Below, piece by piece: positions 19,459 to 27,262 of a stretch of 64,000 nt of DNA (position 1 is its first letter; each line of letters begins with the position of its first letter). Below the pieces are notes generated by a model that saw only the letters and a program-made list of their open reading frames with translations, had not been told where the DNA came from and did not search any database. Origin of the DNA: Oenococcus sp. UCMA 16435 (GTDB lineage: Bacteria; Bacillota; Bacilli; Lactobacillales; Lactobacillaceae); assembly GCA_004010835.2 (NCBI GenBank), contig CP030868.2, positions 1,798,001 through 1,862,000 of the forward strand, written 5' to 3'. The position numbers and the translations under genes were made by a program.

Positions 19459-19535
19459 TGGTTTTTAATTCATTTATATGCTAAATGATTACGATTAAAA
19501 AAGTTTTGCCTTTGTAAAAGGACAATGAGCTAATT
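19459..19535 (+). repeat. Intergenic repeat, copy A (about 75 bp)
   Basis: From GGTTTTTAAT to GAGCTAATT this stretch matches 23588-23662 with roughly 75-80 percent identity by eye. Shared blocks are CATTTATATG, a GGTTACAATT-like centre, TTTGTAAA and TGAGCTAATT. In copy B it leads directly into the Shine-Dalgarno of a real gene, so it is probably a duplicated promoter/leader whose downstream gene here is lost. Confidence 0.65.
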
Positions 19536-19705
19536 CGCTACGAAATGATGACTCAGCAAAGGACAATTGGCAAATCATTCATAGAACAATTTGCCGATCG
19601 AGTAGTATTACGATTGATTACGTTTCAAAAAGATTAATAAATTGTTACTTAAATCAAATTGTCTCTTGATCGAACAAGTTTTTATTCTTTTTCAATTAAA
19701 AGTAT

Positions 19706-19850
19706 TATAATTTTTCACAAGGTACTTTTAATAAGTACCGAGCAACAAAATATTTTAGTTCATATTTAAGTAATCATTCAGTAGTAGGTTTATTGTAAAT
19801 AGATTTTAAATCATGCAAGCACAGGCCAGCCTTTAATCAGGTTGGCTTTT
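19706..19850 (+). ncRNA. Small RNA-like unit 1: TATAAT, palindrome, terminator
   Basis: A -10 TATAAT (19706-19711) is followed by the palindrome GGTACTTTTAATAAGTACC (19721-19739), which sits at the expected start of transcription. About 85 bp later comes a terminator GCCAGCC/GGTTGGC (19825-19846) with a short T-run. The roughly 130-nt transcript has no credible ORF. The palindrome fits TACT-N7-AGTA, the operator class of YodB/HxlR-type repressors. That this is a regulated small RNA is inference. Confidence 0.5.
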
Positions 19851-19879
19851 ATTTATAGTTAATTAAAAGATTCTATATT

Positions 19880-19970
19880 TATAACTAAGGTACTAATTAA
19901 AAGTACCGACCACTAACTAATTTAAGTTTTTCATATGTGCTTAACCGTCTCCTAAATGAGGCGGTTTTGT
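19880..19970 (+). ncRNA. Small RNA-like unit 2: tandem copy of the same layout
   Basis: TATAAC (19880-19885) is followed at once by GGTACTAATTAAAAGTACC (19889-19907), with the same outer arms as unit 1 but a different centre, again TACT-N7-AGTA. A strong terminator ACCGTCTC/GAGGCGGT (19944-19965) with T-runs follows about 35 bp on. The transcript would be about 80 nt with no ORF. Its terminator resembles the one at 24976-25004. Confidence 0.5.
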
Positions 19971-20445
19971 TTTATTTTTTTAGAAAATATTTGATCTTAT
20001 TTTCGTAACTATTATTCAGCTATATTAATTCCGCGGTATTTCATAACGTCGCATCATCTTATAAAGATTGGTGTTTTTGTCATAGTTTATTTAAAACAAA
20101 TCCACTACAAGCACTACAATCAGTCAAGTGCATATAATACCTAAAACATCATTTCTATATTTTTCTTTGAAATTCATGATTTCTATTTTGATCTTTATAT
20201 CTTTTTTCCTTACAAACGTATTCCTAGTTTTATACATACCGAATAATCGATTGATTGCAAAAATGGTAATTAAAAAATATATATGATACTGTCGGAGCCG
20301 TTAAATTATGGAAAATATTGTCGATACTAGGAAAATAAAATTTGATATCGCGCGCATAAGTAAAGAATAATTAGCTATCCAAATAATCAAGATTTTCATT
20401 TACAAAGAGTTAACATGCAACTATGTATTTTTCGATTTGTAAAGA

Positions 20446-20729
20446 TCAAATTAAAGTACGTTTCTAATCAAAAATAATGCTGATCCATATTCTGTGGCGG
20501 GATTGAGAACTGGGCATCTTGTGTTTGATAATGGGGGATGCTCACTTACATTGGCATTTGTTTCCTAGAAAAAAGATTGTATTCCGATTTAAGAACCGGT
20601 TGGTGGCTTAATCGTGGTGTTGTTCAGTGACGATAATCGTCCTTTAAAAGAAGAATTAGAAATTACAAAGAAAAACTAAAGAGAGCACTGGAAAAGGTTT
20701 TAATCAAGGATAAAATAAACAACGCTTAA
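20446..20729 (+). pseudogene. HIT-family hydrolase remnant with frameshifts
   Basis: Pieces in different frames add up to a HIT protein. IKNNADPYSVAGLRTGHLV comes near 20465-20525. GDAHLHWHLFPRK, the histidine-triad motif itself, starts near 20536. A C-terminal FSDDNRPLKEELEI (near 20625) and KLKRALEKVLIKDK end at TAA 20727. The middle of the protein (the GYTLFxxKEH region) is deleted and there are at least two frameshifts. The left boundary is approximate. Confidence 0.7.
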
Positions 20730-20797
20730 AACTCTTTAGACAGCAACTTGATTCTAAAAACTTTTCTTTAATGGCCATAAGGATGAAGCTAATATTA

Positions 20798-21271
20798 TTA
20801 TTTGTCATGAAGATCATCTTCCGTTTTTTTCGCTAATTTAGTGATTGAGTCAATATCTTGCTTAGTTAATTTATCTAGAAAATGTTTCCGAATTTCCTTT
20901 GCGAGGACTGGACGAAGATTATCCAATTCTTTTTTTCCAAAAGATGTAATAACAACATTGATGCCATTACCATGATCCAATGATTTTCTTTGAATAAGTC
21001 CACGTCGCTCCATACGCATTAAATAGTGAGATAGGCGGCTCTTTGTCCAACCCATCAAATCAACTAATTTTTGTTGCCGGAGCTCACCTTGTCCATGATT
21101 AATTAATCGATCTAATATTCCGAAATCATTTTCCGATAATCCAGTCTGTTTAGCTGTGTCCTTGGCAATTTTTCCAAAAATATTTTCAAAAGAGCTTTTC
21201 CACATCCACCATATTTTCATTTCATCTGTACTTAACGTATTGTTATTCAAATTATTTTTTCTCCCGACCAA
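20798..21271 (-). CDS. MarR family transcriptional regulator
   Basis: 157 aa winged-helix regulator of the MarR type. The recognition region reads LVDLMGWTKSRLSHYLMRMERRGLIQR and the wing includes NGINVVITSFGKKEL. It is divergent from a short-chain dehydrogenase gene. Two copies of AGTTGATACGTCAACT sit in the gap, one over the -35 box and one just downstream of the -10 box of the dehydrogenase. The layout points to a repressor of the dehydrogenase that responds to a small molecule or oxidant. It lacks cysteines, so thiol sensing is unlikely. Confidence 0.9.
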   Translation of the reverse strand: MVGRKNNLNNNTLSTDEMKIWWMWKSSFENIFGKIAKDTAKQTGLSENDFGILDRLINHGQGELRQQKLVDLMGWTKSRLSHYLMRMERRGLIQRKSLDHGNGINVVITSFGKKELDNLRPVLAKEIRKHFLDKLTKQDIDSITKLAKKTEDDLHDK

Positions 21272-21305
21272 CCTGAGTTTATCTATAAAACACTATAGTT
21301 TGATT

Positions 21306-21362
21306 GAGTTGATACGTCAACTATATTGTGTTATAGTCTGTGTGAGTTGATACGTCAACTCA
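21306..21362 (+). promoter_or_regulatory. SDR promoter with two MarR operators
   Basis: TTGATA (21309-21314), 17-bp spacer, TATAGT (21332-21337). Operator 1, AGTTGATACGTCAACT at 21307-21322, covers the -35 box. Operator 2, TGAGTTGATACGTCAACTCA at 21343-21362, covers the start of transcription. Their centres are 38 bp apart. Occupation of both would block transcription completely. Confidence 0.75.
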
Positions 21363-21411
21363 CAAGGTTATAGTTATTTACTGATGCAATAAAAGAAAGG
21401 GGAATATTACT

Positions 21412-22164
21412 ATGCAAGAAAGAAAGATTGCTCTCATTACAGGAGCCAATAAAGGAATCGGTCTACAAATTGCAAAAGACCTTGTGGATCGCGGTTTGAC
21501 TGTTTTTATCGGTTCACGTAATCTTGAACGAGGAAAATTAGCAGCACAGAGCATCGGGGGAAATGCCACTGCTATTCAATTAGATGTTACTGACCAAGAA
21601 TCAGTTAATGCTGCTGCAAAACAAATTCAGGATGAGGTTAATCATCTGGATGTTCTTGTTAACAATGCCGGTATATTGTTTCCTAATAAACCAAACTTAT
21701 TGCCAGAAGAAATTTCAGCAATAGCTCGCATAGCCACCGCATCTCTTAATGATATCCGTACGGTCTATGAAACTAATGTCTTTGGTGTCATCGCGGTCAC
21801 ACAAGCAATGCTGCCACTTCTCCGTAAATCCTCAGCAGCACGGGTAGTAAATGTATCGAGTGCTGGCGGTTCGTTGACATTGAACTCGGATTCAAAGAGC
21901 ACACTTCGACCAATGTACAGTGTTGTTTACAGTCCCTCAAAAACCGCACTTAATGCCATTACGCTTGCCTTCGCTATAGAACTGGAATCAACAAATATCA
22001 AAGTTAATGCAGTATCGCCAGGATTTACTGCCACTGATTTTAATCATTTCTCAGGTACGCGTACTGTACAACAAGCAGCGCGTGAGCCTGTCCGCTTAGC
22101 TCTTCTTGATGAAGACGGTCCGACCGGAACGTTTTCAGACGAAAATGGGCAAGTTCCGTGGTGA
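21412..22164 (+). CDS. Short-chain dehydrogenase/reductase (SDR)
   Basis: 250 aa classical SDR that would oxidise or reduce a carbonyl/alcohol with NAD(P)(H). The cofactor loop TGANKGIG is at residues 10-17, NNAG follows beta-4, a Ser of VNVSSAGG is the catalytic Ser, and YSPSK is the catalytic YxxxK. The Arg in GSRNLERG after beta-2 suggests a preference for NADPH. AAAGGGG-type Shine-Dalgarno at about 21398-21402. The gene is more GC-rich than its surroundings, which fits acquisition by transfer. It is controlled by the divergent MarR (two operators). Confidence 0.92.
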   Translation: MQERKIALITGANKGIGLQIAKDLVDRGLTVFIGSRNLERGKLAAQSIGGNATAIQLDVTDQESVNAAAKQIQDEVNHLDVLVNNAGILFPNKPNLLPEEISAIARIATASLNDIRTVYETNVFGVIAVTQAMLPLLRKSSAARVVNVSSAGGSLTLNSDSKSTLRPMYSVVYSPSKTALNAITLAFAIELESTNIKVNAVSPGFTATDFNHFSGTRTVQQAAREPVRLALLDEDGPTGTFSDENGQVPW

Positions 22165-22262
22165 TAACTTTTATATGACGAAAAAGTTTTTTTGCAGATT
22201 GCTGGATGCCTGTCATTAAATTACGATAATTGTTCTTAATATACAATTGCTAAAATAGCAAT

Positions 22263-22778
22263 ATGAAAAATAAACGCTTGATTTTCATTGGTGGTCCGAT
22301 GGGTGTTGGTAAAACAACCCTTGGACAATACTTGGTTGAACATAAATTAGACAATGCTGTTTTTTTAGATGGTGATTGGTGCTGGTATATGAATCCTTGG
22401 AATTTTAATGACGAAAATAAGAAAATGGTCGTTAAAAACATTCAGTATCTTTTAAATTCCTTCATAGCTAACAGCCAGTTGGAAAACATTGTCTTTGTTT
22501 GGGTCATGCATCAACAAGAAATCATCGATGAAATTTTAAGAGGGCTTAAGGGCGATTATGATTTTTATTCTTTTTCTTTAATTCCATCAGAATCCGAGTT
22601 AAAGAAACGATTTATCAAGGACGTCAAACTTGGTATCAGAGAACAATCAGCCCTTGATGGGACGATTGTCAGGATTCCAATGTATCAATCCGTGCATTCT
22701 TTTAAAATCAATGTAACAAGTACGGAATACCCGGAAAATGCCCAAAAAATTCTTAAAGTTATTAATAAAACTAAATGA
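22263..22778 (+). CDS. P-loop kinase-like protein
   Basis: 171 aa. The N-terminus FIGGPMGVGKTTLGQYL is a clear Walker A loop, followed by FLDGDWCWYMNPW where a DGD motif resembles nucleoside/shikimate-kinase folds. A lid-like basic stretch follows. Many such small proteins in Firmicutes are annotated as AAA family ATPase or nucleotide kinase, with no known substrate. It stands alone about 100 bp after the SDR gene. A small-molecule kinase is the most that can be said. Confidence 0.75.
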   Translation: MKNKRLIFIGGPMGVGKTTLGQYLVEHKLDNAVFLDGDWCWYMNPWNFNDENKKMVVKNIQYLLNSFIANSQLENIVFVWVMHQQEIIDEILRGLKGDYDFYSFSLIPSESELKKRFIKDVKLGIREQSALDGTIVRIPMYQSVHSFKINVTSTEYPENAQKILKVINKTK

Positions 22779-22827
22779 ATTTTCTGATTAATTGTTTTCC
22801 GTTTTGAATAAGGAGTTTATTTTAATT

Positions 22828-23166
22828 ATGATAATGGGTCTTAATCATTCACAGCTTTTGTTAATGCAGCAGGGGACGAAATAGGTTGAAATACGTCTTA
22901 ATGATCGAAAACGTTCCTTTTTAAAAGAAAAATCGCTGATCACTTTCATATATTTAAAGACTGATAAAAAAATTAAGGTAGTGCCTGAAAATATATATAA
23001 ATTTAAAACTTTTCGTGAATTGTATAAGTCTTTTGCCCCAACAGAGATTGGAAGCGCCGCTAATGATTCTTTAGAAAAAATGATTAATAATACTTACGAA
23101 ATATATTCACCAGCACAAAAAAATAATTTAGGCGTTCTCACAATCAGAGTTCAGTTAATTCATTAA
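22828..23166 (+). pseudogene. ASCH-domain protein with an in-frame amber codon
   Basis: From ATG 22828, behind AGGAG (22811-22815), the frame reads MIMGLNHSQLLLMQQGTK, then TAG (22882-22884), then VEIRLNDRKRSFLKEKSLI and continues to TAA 23164. The pattern G-T-K-x-(V/I)EIRL-N/D is the start of ASCH domains (RNA-binding PUA-like fold). Only one stop breaks it, possibly CAG to TAG. Restart at GTG 22981 would miss the domain core. Recent loss is likely. Confidence 0.7.
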
Positions 23167-23224
23167 TTTAATTAAACAAGGAGTTGTTACTTGGTAACGC
23201 AATGTTATAAAAAGGGAATTAATC

Positions 23225-23292
23225 ATGAAAAATAAGTGTGAAATCTGTAGATGAATTCAATTGATCAAAAATAATGCTAATTCATTTTATGG
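23225..23292 (+). pseudogene. N-terminal HIT-family fragment
   Basis: ATG 23225 gives MKNKCEICR, then TGA (23252-23254), then IQLIKNNANSFY. CxxC followed by RIxLIKNN is the start of zinc-binding HIT hydrolases; the homologous IKNNADPY occurs in the other remnant near 20465. The TGA can arise from CGA (Arg). The rest of the gene is gone by about 23292. Confidence 0.6.
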
Positions 23293-23431
23293 AAATAATT
23301 GCACAACCTGATTGGAATTCGTCCATTAAATGGTATGAGGATCATTACGAATACATAAAAGATTCTATACTTTTTCCAAGAAATGTATGATGACTTATAT
23401 TAATACAGAGAGTACTGATAACATGTTTATT

Positions 23432-23596
23432 GATAGAAGAATACGCCTAAACGCTATCTGTCCTGGAGACACAATGACCGGCCTAACCGATGATTTCAAT
23501 GGAGCTTCGAGCCCATCTGGAAATCCTGAAGAAGGAGCTAAGATGGTTAAGGAACTATTTATGGATTATTGGCAGGGAAGGCTTGCTGGTTTTTAA
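23432..23596 (+). pseudogene. C-terminal SDR fragment
   Basis: The reading frame, open from 23387, gains SDR character from about 23432: RIRLNAICPGDTMTGLTDDF, the region after the catalytic helix with the PG motif. It then continues ...GNPEEGAKMVKELFMDYWQGRLAGF to TAA at 23594. The cofactor and catalytic parts are missing. It is unlike the intact SDR at 21.4 kb, so it is a second, lost dehydrogenase. Repeat copy B starts inside its stop region. Confidence 0.65.
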
Positions 23597-23662
23597 TCAT
23601 TTATATGTAAAACGGTTACAATTGAAAAGGTTCACATTTGTAAAGGGATAGTGAGCTAATTT
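23588..23662 (+). repeat. Intergenic repeat, copy B (about 75 bp)
   Basis: Matches 19459-19535 (see copy A). It contains an inverted repeat TGTAA-AACGG-TTACA (about 23606-23620) and runs into the leader of the anchored repeat protein that starts at 23678. Confidence 0.65.
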
Positions 23663-23677
23663 AATTTGGAGAGAGAA

Positions 23678-24829
23678 ATGAATAAGCAAAAAAGGCCATT
23701 TTATAGAAAATGGTGGTTTTATATTGCAGTTATATTTATTGGTTTATTTTTAGTGTTGATTGGCGTAGGCATTGGAGATAGCGGAACTGGCAGCGATAAT
23801 AATATTGCAGAGAGCGATAAAGTAGGCAACTATGAAATTTATAAAGTAAAAGTTAAATCTATCAGGATAACCAGCGACCACAACTGGCTTGTTAGTGGAA
23901 CGACAACTGCGCCTGATGGGGCTAAAGTAGTAGCAACTCCTTATAGCGAAAGCAACATGAACTATGCTATGGTTTCGTCGGAGGCGCCTTCCTTTGCAAG
24001 CTGGGAAAAAGTTAATAATAAAAAATTTTCTGTACTTGTAGATCCTGTTGGGTTGACTAATAAAATTAGCCCATCGGCTGGCTATAGAACAAAAACTTCT
24101 ATTTTTGCGATTACCAGTTATCATAAACCATGGACGTCACCAACGATTTCAAAAAAAATCGTTAGGAAAGCAAATAAATTTGGGTACACGACTTTAACCG
24201 TTGATACAAAAATGGCTAATTATATTGCAGATTTAGGCTCCAATAAGAATTCGTCATCCGATAATTCGAGTTCAACAGCTTCGGAGTCTTCTAGTTCATC
24301 AAGCTCAAGCATTTTTTCAACTACTGCTAAAACAACTGATTTGACTACTGGAGATTGGACGGTTGGTACAGATGTTCAACCAGGCTGGTACACCATTACT
24401 TCCAATGGTGGAGAAGGGAATTTAACGTCGAATGACGATAATTTGAACGTTATTCTTGGACAAACTGTCGACGATGATGAAGGCACTGTTGATTCTTATC
24501 GTGCTGATTTAAAAACTGGTGAAACTATTGAAATTTCTGGTTTCACAGGAGCACATTTTGAGGCAATTACTAGTAGAACAGCTGTGGATAGTGGTAATTT
24601 AAGTGCTGGATATTATAAGGTTGGAAAGGATATTCAACCCGGACGATACAAAATTCAGGCTGTTGAAGGTTCTGGAAATTTAATGACGAACGATGGTGAA
24701 GTTAATGAAATTTTGGGAACGACTACCGATGCTGACTCTGGACAAGTAACTAATACAACGGTAAATTTAGTGAAAGGACAAGTTCTTCAAACAGAATTGG
24801 AATCAATTTCCATCACTAAACAACAATAA
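23678..24829 (+). CDS. Membrane-anchored extracellular protein with two C-terminal repeats
   Basis: About 383 aa. One N-terminal membrane helix (WWFYIAVIFIGLFLVLIGVG) anchors an external domain. A Ser-rich linker (about residues 192-212) leads to two related repeats, about 222-300 and 307-380, each with the pattern VG-x-DxQPGxYxI, GxGNL-x-xxDxxxNxILG and TxD-x-D-x-G. I do not know the family name; such proteins in lactic acid bacteria are annotated as hypothetical. I chose ATG 23678 because GGAGAGAG (23667-23674) lies just before it. The first part (about 45-190) is a separate beta-rich-looking domain. A surface role is likely; its ligand is unknown. Confidence 0.75.
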   Translation: MNKQKRPFYRKWWFYIAVIFIGLFLVLIGVGIGDSGTGSDNNIAESDKVGNYEIYKVKVKSIRITSDHNWLVSGTTTAPDGAKVVATPYSESNMNYAMVSSEAPSFASWEKVNNKKFSVLVDPVGLTNKISPSAGYRTKTSIFAITSYHKPWTSPTISKKIVRKANKFGYTTLTVDTKMANYIADLGSNKNSSSDNSSSTASESSSSSSSSIFSTTAKTTDLTTGDWTVGTDVQPGWYTITSNGGEGNLTSNDDNLNVILGQTVDDDEGTVDSYRADLKTGETIEISGFTGAHFEAITSRTAVDSGNLSAGYYKVGKDIQPGRYKIQAVEGSGNLMTNDGEVNEILGTTTDADSGQVTNTTVNLVKGQVLQTELESISITKQQ

Positions 24830-24837
24830 AAATAATG

Positions 24838-24867
24838 AAAACTCCCGATCTATTTTAGGAGTTTTTT
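24838..24867 (+). terminator. Terminator of anchored repeat protein
   Basis: AAAACTCC/GGAGTTTT arms with a 12-nt loop, then a T-run. Confidence 0.8.
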
Positions 24868-25624
24868 ATATAATTTTTTTGAAAATAGTGCCGTGCGGGC
24901 ATTCATTTTTTCAATTTAATCACATATGCTGTGTAAGCATAAACAAAAGAAAGCATAAAGATTCTCGATAAATTTAAAACCGCCTCTTAAGTGAGACGGT
25001 TTTTACGACTCTATTCCTCTTAAATGCATATATTAAACAAAGTTTGTGGATTACGAAACATTATTTGAATTTATTGCTATTTACAATAAATATTTGGATT
25101 AATAAATCATTTCAAAATTAAACTTTTTATAAATAATCTCATACATTATAAAAATTTGGTTTTTAACAAAAACATTTTTATTTACGAAAACGCTTCCTTC
25201 TAATCTGTCTATTAAAAATATAAGTTGAAGTATGGTGATAAAGATAACGATATGAATGTTACAAAAAATATCGGGTTATTAAATATTTAAAGGAAGTTTT
25301 TTATCAAAGTGTTTTAGACCGTGGCAGATCAAACAGTATTTCGTTGGAAAAGCAAAAAATACGATATTCTTTATCCGAATTGCATTTAACGGTCTTTTTA
25401 TTAAGAAAATAGTTGTTTATAGATATCCGAACAATAATTAATAGTTTTTGAAAAAAAGTTAATAATTAAGGAAAAATTGACTCATAAAAAGCTTAATTTT
25501 CGAATATTGTTCGCATATTTTTAAGACTTGATTAAGTCATCGAAACTGAAATTGTAAAGTCAAACAGTGAAATTACATTTATTCATACAAGAATTATTTA
25601 TTAATAGATTAAGGAAGAAATGAA
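24868..25624. other. Gene-poor stretch with a palindrome and a terminator
   Basis: No credible gene in about 750 bp. It holds the palindrome TATGCT-GTGTA-AGCATA (24926-24942) and, 34 bp later, a terminator AAAACCGCCTC/GAGACGGTTTTT (24976-25004) closely like that of small-RNA unit 2 at 19944. This could be a third unit of that type. From about 25248 to 25430 one frame is open but has no start codon and no recognisable homology. Confidence 0.4.
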
Positions 25625-25984
25625 ATGACTGTATTAACAAAACTGGCTGGACAATTAATTGATTTGCAAAACGAGGACGGTATTAGTAGGCAAACTTTAA
25701 CTTGCCAAGAAGTAGATAAATTTAACCGGGAACATGGCTTAAAACAGTTGGCAAACGAAGTTAAAACTATGTGGGAAAAAATGTCCGACAAAAATAGGGA
25801 AAACAAAAATAATATGATCGTACCCGATTTTCTTCAAAGGAAGTCAAAAGCACTCGAGTTATTGGATCAAGGCTTAAGCTATAGGACTGTTTCTTACATA
25901 TTAAAAATAAATTCTTCAAAAGTATTTAGATGGAATTTGGAACACAAACAAATAATATCGGAAGAAAAGGAAACATTGGATTAG
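25625..25984 (+). CDS. Hypothetical protein with C-terminal helix-turn-helix-like segment
   Basis: 119 aa with a good Shine-Dalgarno AAGGAAG upstream of ATG 25625. The N-terminal 60 residues are charged and unknown. The last 45 residues, beginning RKSKALELLDQGLSYRTVSYIL and ending KVFRWNLEHK, read like the helix-turn-helix of resolvases and transposase-associated proteins (A-L-x-L-L-x-x-G-x-S-Y-x-x-V). It could bind DNA. There is no partner gene. The flanks are long AT-rich gaps, typical of acquired DNA. Confidence 0.6.
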   Translation: MTVLTKLAGQLIDLQNEDGISRQTLTCQEVDKFNREHGLKQLANEVKTMWEKMSDKNRENKNNMIVPDFLQRKSKALELLDQGLSYRTVSYILKINSSKVFRWNLEHKQIISEEKETLD

Positions 25985-26101
25985 CGCAAAAAATAATTAG
26001 ATGAGGAATTTGTCTTGCATTATTTAAGCAGGCAAAAAAAGATGGAATTCTTAAGTTCCATGATTCCATCTTGAAAGATACACGTTATATTTAGTTCTTA
26101 A

Positions 26102-26320
26102 TTATTCAATTCTTCTGAAACTGAGTTTTATATCTGAATAAAAATCAGTGAAGTTTTCATCCGTGATCTGAAAGAAACATAAACCGTTTGACAGGGTATT
26201 TTTGCAAACTTTTGTAGAACCAATAAATTTTTGTTGAATATCTGCTGGCGTTATTAAACGGAGTGATGTCTCATTATTTGGAATATGATAGTGAAAACTG
26301 ATATTTGGTTCTATGAACAC
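26102..26320 (-). CDS. Small hypothetical protein
   Basis: 72 aa from GTG 26320, supported by GAAAGGA ten bases upstream. There is no membrane helix and no recognisable motif. The sequence has a coding-like mix but no known family. It could be a real small gene or the end of a broken one. Neighbour upstream on the same strand is a DUF3892 protein. Confidence 0.4.
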   Translation of the reverse strand: MFIEPNISFHYHIPNNETSLRLITPADIQQKFIGSTKVCKNTLSNGLCFFQITDENFTDFYSDIKLSFRRIE

Positions 26321-26441
26321 TTTTATCCAATCCTTTCATTTTATTCACCAATTCACATTGGTTGAACCAATTCTATTATTCAAATCTTAATAAATTCATA
26401 CGTTGTGGGATTCGTTAACTAAAATTAAAGTTTCTAGTCAT

Positions 26442-26729
26442 TTAAAAACGATCCAAACTTAGAAGGTTATCAATCGTTGTGTCGTTGGTTTTGGTTCTTA
26501 TGTAACCTCCATTGGGATTATCCAGATCGACAGCTTCAACTTCGGATTCACGACCATAGTGGTCTGTATAGAAAAAGTGATTTCCTTGTCCAATTTCCAT
26601 GAATAAATCCAAAACTTTGAGTACATCATTTTCTTTAAGCGACCAAACTTGCATTGGCCATTTTAGTTTAACCGCGATAATACTCTGTTCATCTTTAGAA
26701 AACTTAACTGCTATGATTCTATGTCTCAT
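26442..26729 (-). CDS. DUF3892 domain protein
   Basis: 95 aa. Pattern MRHRIIAVKFSKDEQSIIAVK at the start and GGYIRTKTNDTTIDNLLSL at the end match DUF3892, a small domain of unknown function common in Firmicutes and often in mobile regions. A purine-rich AAAGAGAGAGAAG precedes the ATG at 26729 and can act as a ribosome site. Nothing nearby suggests a specific job. Confidence 0.65.
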   Translation of the reverse strand: MRHRIIAVKFSKDEQSIIAVKLKWPMQVWSLKENDVLKVLDLFMEIGQGNHFFYTDHYGRESEVEAVDLDNPNGGYIRTKTNDTTIDNLLSLDRF

Positions 26730-26807
26730 TCTTCTCTCTCTTTTTGCAAATTATAAAGCAAAGAACCACTTTTATAATCTGTCCTGTCAGCAAATTGAAC
26801 ATATATT

Positions 26808-27050
26808 ATGGATTTGACTACCTTGCGGGAAACTACCAACACTGCCAGAAGTACGGTATTGTCTATTTCAAATGCGGCGATGTATTTAGGAGAGACCTTA
26901 GGTGGTCTAGCAGGCGGGATATTAATCACTAAAGTAGTTGGATTTTGGGGCATTAGTATTTTTACTGTGATTCTTGCGATTATTTCATTGATTATGTATT
27001 TTTTTGGTGGCCTTTTTAAAAGAGTTATGTCTGGAGGAAAAACAGATTGA
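26808..27050 (+). pseudogene. C-terminal fragment of an MFS transporter
   Basis: 80 codons containing TARSTVLSISNAAMYLGETLGG and two hydrophobic helices, as in the last two helices of AraJ/YtbD-type MFS exporters. The first ten helices are absent. The stop overlaps a TTG start of the following fragment (TTGA), which preserves the layout of an old operon. Confidence 0.65.
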
Positions 27051-27262
27051 ATAGAAAAGATGTTTGGATCGAACCTAATGTTATTGTAAAAAAATCCGTA
27101 TGTGGAAATCATAATTGGATTCGAAGTTTTTCAAACATAATAAACACTTCCATTATGAACGATGTATTCGTGGGATATTCCTGCAGTATTAGATATGCCA
27201 ATATTCAAAGCTACGTACAAATCGCGGGAAAAGTAGTAATTATTGGGGAAGCGTTCAAGTAG
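27047..27262 (+). pseudogene. N-terminal fragment of a hexapeptide-repeat acyltransferase
   Basis: Starting at TTG 27047, with GGAGGA (27032) upstream, the 71 codons read WIEPNVIVKKSVCGNHNWI ... MNDVFVGYSCSIRYANIQSYVQIAG. This is the repeating (I/V)-G-x-x-x-x pattern of left-handed beta-helix transferases of the xenobiotic acetyltransferase type. Family members are about 180-220 aa, so two thirds are missing. The frame ends by running into the tail of the antiporter gene. Confidence 0.55.

Noticed and set aside
25248..25430. Open frame in the gap before the helix-turn-helix ORF
   Set aside because: No start codon in frame, no ribosome site and no recognisable motif.
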